Source: Planctomycetota bacterium (GTDB lineage Bacteria; Planctomycetota; Phycisphaerae; UBA1845). Taken from it: a DNA stretch of 54,674 nucleotides. The notes under the pieces are model-generated. The model saw nothing but the letters and a program-made list of their open reading frames with translations. It did not search any database and was not told the DNA's origin. Positions 1 to 8,589 of the stretch are shown here, piece by piece (positions within the stretch are counted from its first letter, which is position 1; every line of letters begins with the position of its first letter). A program made the translations under genes and the position numbers. Where the stretch lies: contig JAUWWQ010000027.1 of assembly GCA_030616775.1 (NCBI GenBank), forward strand, positions 1-54,674, in the 5' to 3' direction.

Positions 1-310
1 CCAGGATGTGAATGAGCAGGTTAAAGGCATGGTATCCTGCAACCTTCAGCTCACCGAAGGCATAGTTGATCGCCAGGGACAGATCGAGCACCGGCCGTCT
101 GCCGGACAGCGCCTCCCACGGTGGCCAAAGCTCGCCAATGCGTGCGTTGTGGATAATGTATCGTTTATCATCGAAGACGAATGCACCGTCGAAGCTGTTG
201 AAATACACGGCCACGGTAGCAACAATGATCAAAGCGGGGAGCAACGTGCGTGCAGCGGGCCCGCGAGCTGGCGTGTCTGACGTTCTGCCCAGTTCCTTCC
301 TCGAACTCAT
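1..310 (-). CDS. TMTC/TPR-like polytopic membrane protein, 5' end only
   Basis: Reading leftwards from an ATG at 310, the frame stays open for 103 codons to the window edge. After a short basic, polar N-terminus there is one clear membrane segment at residues 22-37, followed by a VFDDKRYIIHN stretch at residues 45-55 and then an amphipathic region ending in YHAFNLLIHIL. The FDD...NARI...RPVLDLSLAINY pattern is familiar from the N-termini of bacterial proteins resembling TMTC O-mannosyltransferases, which continue as many membrane helices followed by tetratricopeptide repeats. That later part lies outside the window, so the assignment rests on the first 100 residues only. The gene is divergent from nothing visible; tsaB follows on the same strand to the right. 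Confidence 0.6.
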   Translation of the reverse strand, partial: MSSRKELGRTSDTPARGPAARTLLPALIIVATVAVYFNSFDGAFVFDDKRYIIHNARIGELWPPWEALSGRRPVLDLSLAINYAFGELKVAGYHAFNLLIHIL

Positions 311-476
311 AGCTTCCTCTGCCTACCCATCCCGCCAAACGCATGGCTGGGGTAAGATTCTGGCCAGCCGACTTCGGATACTCATACGGGGTAGCAACGG
401 CCCGGTATCGGAAGAACGCCAACGCACTCCGATAACCTCATATCTCAGGTTACTCTGCGTTCGTCGATTTTGAATA

Positions 477-1217
477 TTATGGCCGGGCGTGTTTCTCCCG
501 CTGTGCCCATTTCTCTTCGGCTTCCGGCGGGCGGACGTAGGTCGGGACGAGTGCTCGGCGATCGGTAAACTCGCCAACACTCGCCCGCCTCACGCCGAGG
601 CGGTAAACGGTCCCGGCCCGAGGCGGGTAAACCGCCTCAGGGAGGATTTCCAGGCCGGACGCCTCCACGGCCGCTCGATGATAAAGAACGCCTTCCCCGA
701 GCACCGCACACGATCCACTCTGGGCGCCCTGCCTGGCCAGGAACCGCGCAGGATCCGTTTCAACGGGAGCGGTCACAGCCATGTATCGATCATTTCGCCG
801 CACGAACGCAGCCGTGTAAACCCGACCCCGTTTCGCATCGAGTATGACGACCACTCGATTGGGCGGCATCTGAGCTTCGAGGGCGTTTTGGGCGATGACC
901 TCCAGAGTTGGGACAGCGATCAGGCTTGTACCGCTCGTCAGACCGATCATCCGGGCGACGGTGATGCTGATGCGCAATCCGGTGAAACTCCCGGGGCCAC
1001 TCGATACGAAGATTCTGCGGACAGACGAAGGGTCGACAGCGTGAGCCTTGCAGAGCGCATCCACGGCTGGAAGGAGCTCGACCGCATGCCTCCTTCTGCC
1101 CGTCAATTCTCGGGCCTCGAGCACTTCGTCACCGCGTCCCAGGGCGACGCCGCCTAGCGCGCTGGAGGTTTCAAACGCAAGCCCGTAGACACATTCGAGT
1201 TCGGGTGCGGACATCAT
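477..1217 (-). CDS. tsaB: tRNA threonylcarbamoyladenosine biosynthesis protein TsaB
   Basis: TsaB is the inactive TsaD paralogue that scaffolds the TsaBDE complex, which makes the universal t6A modification at position 37 of ANN-decoding tRNAs in the cytoplasm. The sequence shows the ASKHA-fold start GLAFETSS, the conserved SSGPGSFTGLRI segment and the GTSLIAVPTLEVIA stretch that follows it. At about 246 residues it is of normal length. Two tandem ATG codons at 1217 and 1214 precede the first conserved strand, so one of these is preferred over the longer frame starting at 1244. TsaD and TsaE partners are not in this window. Confidence 0.93.
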   Translation of the reverse strand: MMSAPELECVYGLAFETSSALGGVALGRGDEVLEARELTGRRRHAVELLPAVDALCKAHAVDPSSVRRIFVSSGPGSFTGLRISITVARMIGLTSGTSLIAVPTLEVIAQNALEAQMPPNRVVVILDAKRGRVYTAAFVRRNDRYMAVTAPVETDPARFLARQGAQSGSCAVLGEGVLYHRAAVEASGLEILPEAVYPPRAGTVYRLGVRRASVGEFTDRRALVPTYVRPPEAEEKWAQREKHARP

Positions 1218-1554
1218 GGTCCGGTCAATGATACAGCTTTTCACATGCTTTGGTACTACACAACGCGCCGGAGACCGAATGTTCTACCGGTTGCGCTGTA
1301 ACCTCACCAACGTTGGACCATAAGGGTCGGGCCAAGCTGGACCTCTGTTTGCGGTAGGAACCACAACGTTGGCGTTAAGGGCAGCCTCGTGTCGACTGAT
1401 GCCATCAGCCGCCTGTTCTTGCGAGGGGAAGCGACCCATTGACGACGGGCTACATCAGGCATAGAGTCATCTACTTGCGCAGCCGTTCGGGCGACGGGAG
1501 TGGTGCGAGCCTTCACCAAATCCGTCGTGCGGCGATGGCAAGGTTGGAATCAGC
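1218..1554. other. gene-free stretch between divergent tsaB and phosphoesterase
   Basis: About 340 bases between two genes that point away from each other, so it must hold both promoters. No convincing -35/-10 pair, long inverted repeat or small coding frame was seen. The short palindrome CCAACGTTGG near 1307-1316 has a related ACAACGTTGG about 60 bases further on, which is suggestive only. Confidence 0.5.
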
Positions 1555-2379
1555 GTGTTTGCGATTATTTCCGACATCCACGGCAACCTCGAAGCATTGG
1601 AAACGGTGCTTGCGGATATCGACCGGCGGTCGATCAAGAAGGTTCACTGCCTCGGGGACGTGGTCGGTTACGGAGCCAATCCAAAACAATGCCTTGATCT
1701 TGTCATTGATCGCTGCGATCTGTGCCTTTGCGGCAACCACGACCAGGCCGTGTTTTACGAACCGAACAACTTCAATGTCGGTGCCGAGCGCGCCGCTTAT
1801 TGGACCCGTCAGGTTCTGGAGGATGAGCCAAACAAGGCCAAGCGTGACCGCCGCTGGGAGGTATTGGGCCAGTTGCCACTGTGGCACGAAGCCGACGGGT
1901 TACTGATGGTACACGCTTCGCCTCGTCGGCCGGTCAACGAGTATCTGTTCCCCGAGGACGTATATACCAACCCCGGCAAAATACTCGATAATTTCAAACG
2001 GCTTGAAGATCATCATGTGGCCAGTGTAGTCGGGCACACACACGTGCCCGGTGTGTTCCTGGACGATCCTTGTTTCGATCCGCCTGACGAACTGCCGGAT
2101 ATCGGCATCTATTCGATAACCTCTGACGAAAAGGCCATCATCAATGTCGGCAGCGTCGGCCAGCCGCGAGATCGAGATCCGAGGCTTTGCTATACGATCT
2201 TCTATGAGAAAGGCGAATACCCCGAAGGGTACGACCCGCCCGAAGTCGCGGAGCATGAATACTGTATTACGATGGAGTACGTGCGGCTCGAGTATGACAT
2301 CGAAAAGGCCGCCCGGAAGATCTACGATACGCCGGAGCTAGATGATTTTCTGGGGACGCGCCTCTTCGAGGGTCGATAG
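1555..2379 (+). CDS. calcineurin-like metallophosphoesterase
   Basis: A cytoplasmic protein of 274 residues carrying all signatures of the dinuclear-metal phosphoesterase fold in order: SDIHGN at residues 6-11, GDVVGYG near 40, GNHD near 61, a VHAS segment in mid-protein, VGHTH, and GSVGQPRD near residue 200. These supply the Asp, His and Asn ligands of the two metals. The spacing and the GSVGQPRD box match the YfcE/MJ0936-related subgroup, whose members hydrolyse phosphodiesters; the physiological substrate cannot be read from sequence. The start is GTG at 1555, immediately before the first beta strand (FAIISDIHG). A second, smaller phosphoesterase of the same superfamily lies at 43980-44471. 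Confidence 0.85.
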   Translation: MFAIISDIHGNLEALETVLADIDRRSIKKVHCLGDVVGYGANPKQCLDLVIDRCDLCLCGNHDQAVFYEPNNFNVGAERAAYWTRQVLEDEPNKAKRDRRWEVLGQLPLWHEADGLLMVHASPRRPVNEYLFPEDVYTNPGKILDNFKRLEDHHVASVVGHTHVPGVFLDDPCFDPPDELPDIGIYSITSDEKAIINVGSVGQPRDRDPRLCYTIFYEKGEYPEGYDPPEVAEHEYCITMEYVRLEYDIEKAARKIYDTPELDDFLGTRLFEGR

Positions 2380-2492
2380 CGGGCGTCTTCCCGGCACTGT
2401 TAGTAGAGGATGTTACCTGCGAACGCGTCCCGTTGCCTTCCGCACGACGCAACACTTATGGTCAAACACCTTGCTGATTTGGTTTGGATCTA

Positions 2493-4589
2493 ATGGATAA
2501 GAACGATACGCTTCGCAATCTCCTGATCAGCGTCAGTATCTTCCTCCTCGTGCTGTGGATCTGGCCGAGGCTGCTCCCGCCACCGCCTCAGCAGACATAC
2601 TCATCGACAACCGGTCAGGCCGCAGGCCCGGTCGCCCAACCGGTAGATCCCGGAATTGTGCAGCCTGAGCCGCACGAAGATGCAGGCGAAACAGGCATAC
2701 AGGATGAAGCCAGTGCCGGTTTTGCGTTTCTGGAAGCAGACAATGAGCAGACGCTGGCGATGGGATCGGGGCCTGCGGAGGGGATCGACAAAGAGGTACC
2801 GAGCCCATATCGCATGCGGCTGACACTGTCGAACGTGGGCGCGTCCGTTGAGAGCGCCACGATGACCGATCACGCCGAAGATCTCGGGAGTGACCAGCGC
2901 TATATACTCTTGTCCACGATAGAGCGAGATGACGGGCGGCGTTTTCGCTCCCTGGCGATTGAACAGATCAATGTTGACGGTATTGACCTTCCCCTCCATG
3001 ACAAGAAGTGGCACGCAGAGCCGGTGAAAACGACCGACCAGGACCAGAGTGCCCTCTTCTGGATCGAGATTCAGCAAGACGGTGCCCCGGCGCTGAAACT
3101 CACCCGCACCTTCATGCTCCCCAAGCAAGAGAGGGAATCCGGTCGGCATGATCTACAGTCCGAAATCAGGGTGGAGAATCTCTCAGACCAATCTCATCGT
3201 GTAATCATCACATATCGGGGGGGGCTCGGTATACGACGAGCAGGGCTTCGAATGGATGACCGCTTCATCGACTGGGGTGTTCACGATGGCACCCATGTGG
3301 TGGGAAATCGGGAGGGACAAGGGGTAGTCACCAAGAGCCCCGGGCATCCGGTCGTACTCTTTGTGCCATCGGCGGCCGAACCCAACACTGTGTTCTCCTG
3401 GGCGGCGACGGCCAACACCTATTTCACCTGCACGATTGCACCGCTTGGCCGCGACGGACACGGAAACGCCAAATACCTGGCGGAAGTGTCCGCGCTGGAT
3501 GCCGATGGGGACGCCCTCAGCAACGACGACGCCACCTTGCGTCTGGTCACCAGGGCGGAAGCCCTCGGCCCGGGTAGTGCACTGATCTACCCCGCTGACA
3601 TCTACCTCGGCGAAAAAGACGGTGACGTATTTCGCGAGGTGCCCGAGTACCTGGAACGGAACTACTACTATCAGGTCGCTCAGGCCTACCCGTGGTGCAC
3701 CTTCGCCTGGCTGGTCGAGCTGATGGTCTTGTTGCTCAACGGCCTGTTTTGGATGGTGCGTGACTTCGGCGTGGCCATTATCATCCTCGTGCTCATCGTG
3801 CGTGCCCTACTGCATCCGATCACCAAGAAGGGGCAGGTGAACATGGTGCGGATGCAGCAACGAATGGGTGATTTCGCGCCGAAAGTCGAGGAGCTGAAGA
3901 AGAAATTCGCCAACGACAAGGCCCGCCTGCAACAGGAGACCATGAAGCTCTACCGGGAGCACGGGATCAATCCAACCACCCAGTTCCTGACCTGCCTGCC
4001 CATGGTCATTCAACTGCCCATCTGGGTGGCGCTGTGGATCAGCCTGAGCAACAACATCCTGATGCGGCATGAGCCGTTTCACTTCACCTGGATTCATGAC
4101 TTGACCGCACCGGATGCATTGTATACATTCCCTGCGCCGATCGTCGTGCCTTTCTTCGGATGGGAGCTCCCTGCGTTCAACCTGTTGCCGATCCTATTGG
4201 GCATCTTCATGTACCTGCAGCAGAAGCTTCAGCCCAAACCGAAGCCTAATCCCAATGCCACCGATCAGCAGCGGCAGCAGCAGGAGATGATGCAGAAGAT
4301 GATGCCGCTTATGAGTGTCATGATGCTCGTCCTCTTCTATAAGGCCCCCAGCGGACTGACGCTCTATATTATGAGCAGCTCGCTCTTTGGCGTGATAGAG
4401 CAGCACTGGATTCGCAAGCACATCAAACAGCGGGAGGCAACCGGTACACTGGTCCGGAAGGCTCAAAAGGACGATGTCCGGTTGCGACCGCGCAAAAAGC
4501 TGTCCATCTTCCAGAAGCTCCAGAAGATGGCCGAGGATGCTCAGAAAACCCAGGCCAAGAAGGCGGCGAAGAGCAAGTCCCGTCGCTAA
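2493..4589 (+). CDS. yidC: membrane protein insertase YidC
   Basis: YidC inserts and folds inner-membrane proteins, alone or with SecYEG. This 698-residue protein has the Gram-negative layout: an N-terminal membrane anchor (about residues 8-26), a large periplasmic beta-domain (to about residue 390), then the conserved five-helix core, with the signature YREHGINPTTQFLTCLPM at about 485-502 and a helix pair from about 550 to 640. The C-terminus ends in a strongly basic, Lys/Arg-rich tail suited to ribosome contact. The ATG at 2493 is preferred to the TTG three codons upstream because MDKNDTLRNLL matches the usual start. A repeat-rich terminator-like region follows. Confidence 0.96.
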   Translation: MDKNDTLRNLLISVSIFLLVLWIWPRLLPPPPQQTYSSTTGQAAGPVAQPVDPGIVQPEPHEDAGETGIQDEASAGFAFLEADNEQTLAMGSGPAEGIDKEVPSPYRMRLTLSNVGASVESATMTDHAEDLGSDQRYILLSTIERDDGRRFRSLAIEQINVDGIDLPLHDKKWHAEPVKTTDQDQSALFWIEIQQDGAPALKLTRTFMLPKQERESGRHDLQSEIRVENLSDQSHRVIITYRGGLGIRRAGLRMDDRFIDWGVHDGTHVVGNREGQGVVTKSPGHPVVLFVPSAAEPNTVFSWAATANTYFTCTIAPLGRDGHGNAKYLAEVSALDADGDALSNDDATLRLVTRAEALGPGSALIYPADIYLGEKDGDVFREVPEYLERNYYYQVAQAYPWCTFAWLVELMVLLLNGLFWMVRDFGVAIIILVLIVRALLHPITKKGQVNMVRMQQRMGDFAPKVEELKKKFANDKARLQQETMKLYREHGINPTTQFLTCLPMVIQLPIWVALWISLSNNILMRHEPFHFTWIHDLTAPDALYTFPAPIVVPFFGWELPAFNLLPILLGIFMYLQQKLQPKPKPNPNATDQQRQQQEMMQKMMPLMSVMMLVLFYKAPSGLTLYIMSSSLFGVIEQHWIRKHIKQREATGTLVRKAQKDDVRLRPRKKLSIFQKLQKMAEDAQKTQAKKAAKSKSRR

Positions 4590-4623
4590 GGTATTCTCGT
4601 TTTTGCCGTAGCGACCGGACCCA

Positions 4624-4810
4624 TCGCTGGACCGAGAATCCCTCGCTGGACCGAGAATCCCTCGCTGGACCGAGAATCCCTTCTCGGTCCCGAGGGACGT
4701 GCCGATCGCTGGACCGAGAATCCCTTCTCGGTCCCAAGGGACGTGCCGATCGCTGGACCGAGAATCCCTTCTCGGTCCCAAGGGACGTGCCGAGAAAGGA
4801 TTCTCGGCAC
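4624..4810. repeat. tandem hairpin repeat cluster downstream of yidC
   Basis: A 19-bp unit (TCGCTGGACCGAGAATCCC) occurs three times head to tail at 4624-4642, 4643-4661 and 4662-4680. From the third copy the array changes to a 44-bp unit repeated three times at 4662-4705, 4706-4749 and 4750-4793, with one base difference in the first. Each 44-bp unit contains a perfect 10-bp inverted repeat with a 4-base loop (arms at 4667-4676 and 4681-4690 in the first). The array is closed by a different perfect 10-bp hairpin, GTGCCGAGAA/TTCTCGGCAC at 4787-4810, also with a 4-base loop. A second small GTCCC/GGGAC pairing overlaps each hairpin. It sits between two convergent genes, so a bidirectional terminator or mRNA-end role is plausible. 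Confidence 0.95.
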
Positions 4811-4845
4811 AGCAGAGTTCGGTTCTGTCAGCCGGTCGCACTCTC

Positions 4846-5499
4846 TCAGAGTACTTCGACGCACGCGAGCAGTGCCGGACAGTTGTCCTCCCAGCAGCGT
4901 TTGGGGGAATGATGTGAGGGAAGTTCCAGCGTAATTGTGGGGATGTTCCGCTCGAGGCCGGCCCATGTGCCGATGCTACCGGGCGTTCCATAGCCAATCG
5001 AGCATGTTACCGGGTAGCCGTTGATGCGGCTCATAGTCGCGGCGACAGCTCTTCCGGGTCCGTCATAGTTGTTGCATTGGCGATGCCCGTCGATCGAATG
5101 GACGGTGACGATCCGGATCGGCGGGTAGCGTTTCACCACCCTGATTACCGTGCGCGTTTCTGGTTCGCTGGCCGGCTCGGTACCGCCGAACATGCGGCTT
5201 CGTCTCGACGTCCGAGCCCAGTTCTTCGTCGGGAAGTTGCGGTTGATATCCACCTGATTGGCGTTGCGCCGCTTTCGTCGTTCGTAGCCGTCAGGGTTTA
5301 CGACCGGCAGGACGACCCACCGCACGTTGGAGGCCGCAGGGGGGTCGGTCGTCAGAAGTTCGATCAGCCGTCGCGCCAGGAATACGCTCTTGGGTTCGTC
5401 GCCGTGGAAGCCGCCGAAGACCAGGATGGTAGGCCGGCCCCGCTTCCCACGGACATAGGCTTCGATTGGCCGCCCTTCAACAGATCTTCCTACTCTCAC
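4846..5499 (-). CDS. M14-family zinc carboxypeptidase, MpaA-like
   Basis: A 217-residue peptidase with the M14 zinc signature: H32-G-D-E35 supplies the first two ligands, followed by NPDG and the NRNFP substrate-binding segment. A later VHSIDGH provides the third-ligand His, and TLELPS near the C-terminus holds the catalytic Glu region. The HGDE...NPDG...NRNFP order and compact length are those of murein-peptide amidase MpaA and related enzymes, which trim meso-diaminopimelate from cell-wall peptides. The start is GTG at 5499; no strong Shine-Dalgarno precedes it and no signal peptide is seen, so a cytoplasmic recycling role is inferred. It converges with yidC. Confidence 0.8.
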   Translation of the reverse strand: MRVGRSVEGRPIEAYVRGKRGRPTILVFGGFHGDEPKSVFLARRLIELLTTDPPAASNVRWVVLPVVNPDGYERRKRRNANQVDINRNFPTKNWARTSRRSRMFGGTEPASEPETRTVIRVVKRYPPIRIVTVHSIDGHRQCNNYDGPGRAVAATMSRINGYPVTCSIGYGTPGSIGTWAGLERNIPTITLELPSHHSPKRCWEDNCPALLACVEVL

Positions 5500-5524
5500 G
5501 AGAAGAATTCTATCCCGCGCACAG

Positions 5525-5550
5525 AAAACGCCGACCCGACAGTCGGCGTT
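5525..5550 (-). terminator. rho-independent terminator of accA
   Basis: On the minus strand the arms AACGCCGAC and GTCGGCGTT (9 bp, perfect) enclose a 6-base loop and run directly into TTTTCT. It lies about 60 bases past the accA stop and just upstream of the peptidase start, in the right orientation to end the accA transcript. Confidence 0.75.
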
Positions 5551-5608
5551 GCCCTAATCACATTACCTGGTGGCACCGCTTCAAGAACCCTCGAACCGCT
5601 CAGAGCCT

Positions 5609-6724
<1,116 letters not shown>

Positions 6725-6932
6725 AGTGTTGCTCACACGATCAACTGGCCCATCTGCTTGCGTGAGGACGTAGCACCTGCGCCAACAGTGCCTACTGAGA
6801 GCCAGTGTATTCCACTGATCGGCCTAGGGCAAGCAATTTCGCCAACCTTACCGCCTGCCATGGGTAGCTAGTGTTACAGAACCACGCCATACAAACGTCT
6901 GTAACCTACTGAAAGACATAGGGTTATGGTTG

Positions 6933-8237
6933 TCAGTGGGGCGCCTGTGGTCGGGGCGATGTAGCCTCCTGCACACACATCAGGTCTTGCACACGCTGGA
7001 CGATTTCGGCCAATTCCTCCACTGCGGCCTCGGCCCCAACACTGTGAAACGCGATCCGGGCAAGCAGGGTGTCCACATCCCGCATGACGGCTCGCTTCTG
7101 GTCAGCGAGTGGATCCATCCGTACATCAAAGCGCACAGTGGCGTGGTCGAGTGGGTCGAGCTGGAAGGCGGCTGAGATCTTCTTGTAGCGGCGCATGATC
7201 GCGCCGGCCATCGCGCCCGCGACGCGCTCCTCGCCCGGGTAAACCTGCTTGATACCCTTGGCAACCGCCCCGATCCGAAAGACTACTTGACCGAGCCAAA
7301 CCTGGTGGGAGCCGGGGATCACCCGGCCATCGGGCATGAGCTGTTGGGCAATCCGATCGAATTGGCCCGACGCAATCAGCTCTGCTACCGGTTTAACACG
7401 CTCGGCCTCGCTGGTGTACGACGACGGTTCCGATGCCTCAGCCACACACTTATCTGGGGTCTCCTCCGGTGTCGTGCCGACGATCACCTCGGGACTCGGC
7501 TCCACATCCGGACCGGTCATCGCGTCGCTTTCGCGCGTCGTTGTGTCGGCGTGCACGTCCATCTTCCCTACTTCAACAGGGGAGGCACCCGGCATGGCAG
7601 TCTGATCTGGGGGAGCCGGCGTAGCCTGTGACGGTTTGCCGACCACCGAAGGTGCGTCACGGTTCTCCCGAGGGGGGACGGCGCGAAGTGTAATCTGGAT
7701 TTCGGTCCGTTGCGGGCCGGTTCTTCGTCCCGGCGGAGCATTCTCATAGATCTCGGTCACAGGCCCGGCAGCCACATACCCGTGGGCTTGAATCCACTCA
7801 CGGACCACTGGGTAATCCAGCCGAGGTGCCGAGGAGCGTCCCTCAACCACCATGTAGGCTACTAGCTCCCGACTGCGTTGAATGCTCTTGAAGGGCGGTT
7901 CAGGCCGGCAACTGTCCTTGGCGACAAACCCGACCTGGGCACGAAGCGACCCTTGGCCGGCACCCAGCGGGTCGCTCAGGTAACGCACGAACATGGGTCC
8001 GAGTTGGGCATGTTCGAGCATATACTCCCGGACCCGTGCCAGCACCGGGCCTACTGCCCAATAGGGTCCACGATGCTCGACGAATACAATCTGCACGGGG
8101 TCAGTACGTTTCACGGCGACTGTCGGCTCTGCAGGCGCCGCTGTCGACCTGGCCGGAGCCGCTTCCAAACGTCCGCCACATTCAGGGACGGGCACCATCC
8201 CCCAAGCGATCAGCCATAGAATTACGAGCGCGTACAT
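6933..8237 (-). CDS. exported protein with GyrI-like effector-binding domain
   Basis: From ATG 8237 the protein has an N-terminal hydrophobic segment (YALVILWLIAWGMV) consistent with a signal peptide. Roughly residues 40-190 resemble the GyrI-like/AraC effector-binding (SOUL-type) fold: VEHRGPYWAVGPVLARVREY at the start and YPVVREWIQAHGYVAAGPVTEIY at the end. A Pro/Thr-rich linker follows. The last 150 residues (from VKPVAELIASGQFDRIAQQL) form a separate, unrecognised helical domain. GyrI-like domains usually bind small molecules; an exported version with an extra domain is unusual. It is divergent from the TonB receptor, which may hint at a ligand-related role. Function is not known. Confidence 0.7.
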   Translation of the reverse strand: MYALVILWLIAWGMVPVPECGGRLEAAPARSTAAPAEPTVAVKRTDPVQIVFVEHRGPYWAVGPVLARVREYMLEHAQLGPMFVRYLSDPLGAGQGSLRAQVGFVAKDSCRPEPPFKSIQRSRELVAYMVVEGRSSAPRLDYPVVREWIQAHGYVAAGPVTEIYENAPPGRRTGPQRTEIQITLRAVPPRENRDAPSVVGKPSQATPAPPDQTAMPGASPVEVGKMDVHADTTTRESDAMTGPDVEPSPEVIVGTTPEETPDKCVAEASEPSSYTSEAERVKPVAELIASGQFDRIAQQLMPDGRVIPGSHQVWLGQVVFRIGAVAKGIKQVYPGEERVAGAMAGAIMRRYKKISAAFQLDPLDHATVRFDVRMDPLADQKRAVMRDVDTLLARIAFHSVGAEAAVEELAEIVQRVQDLMCVQEATSPRPQAPH

Positions 8238-8589
8238 GTCTTGCCTTCCTCGAAGGGTTGTTACCAAAGACAGCCTGCTGGGTTGCAGTTTCAGGTCCAG
8301 TTAATCGCCTTGGCTGAAAAGTCAAGCAGGCCACGCAGACCAAGCAGTCGGCATGGGTCTCGCGCGTAAACGGGATTTCACCGACGCGCAGCGGTTAATC
8401 CTACCCTCCGGGCATACCCAATCAGGCGGTTGGGCCAGCCAAGCAATGTGTTGAATCTTCCACATTTATCGCCCCGTCAACCAGGCCGACATCCACGGTA
8501 CGAAGCGCGCACACGACAGGATACGGGTGCTACTTGCCCTAAGCCCGGTGAATCTTCCAGGGGGCTAGTTAAAAGCCAGAAGAAGGCAA
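8238..8589. other. divergent intergenic region upstream of TonB receptor
   Basis: About 350 bases between divergent genes, expected to carry both promoters. A nested stem-loop at about 8368-8395 pairs GCGCGT with ACGCGC around an inner CGG/CCG stem. No recognisable riboswitch or sigma-factor consensus could be assigned. Confidence 0.4.

Noticed and set aside
1304-1375. Paired ACGTTGG palindromes as an operator
   Set aside because: Only two short copies with poor flank agreement; could be chance.
4624-4810. CRISPR array
   Set aside because: The repeats are directly joined, with no unique spacers of regular length, and there are no cas genes.
8290-8410. Possible cobalamin riboswitch on the minus strand (GGTGAAATCC and a later CCGACTG)
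   Set aside because: One base is missing from the conserved GGTGNAAATCC core, the preceding GGGAA element and the downstream B12 box are absent, and the downstream gene is not B12-related. An Infernal search with RF00174 would settle it.
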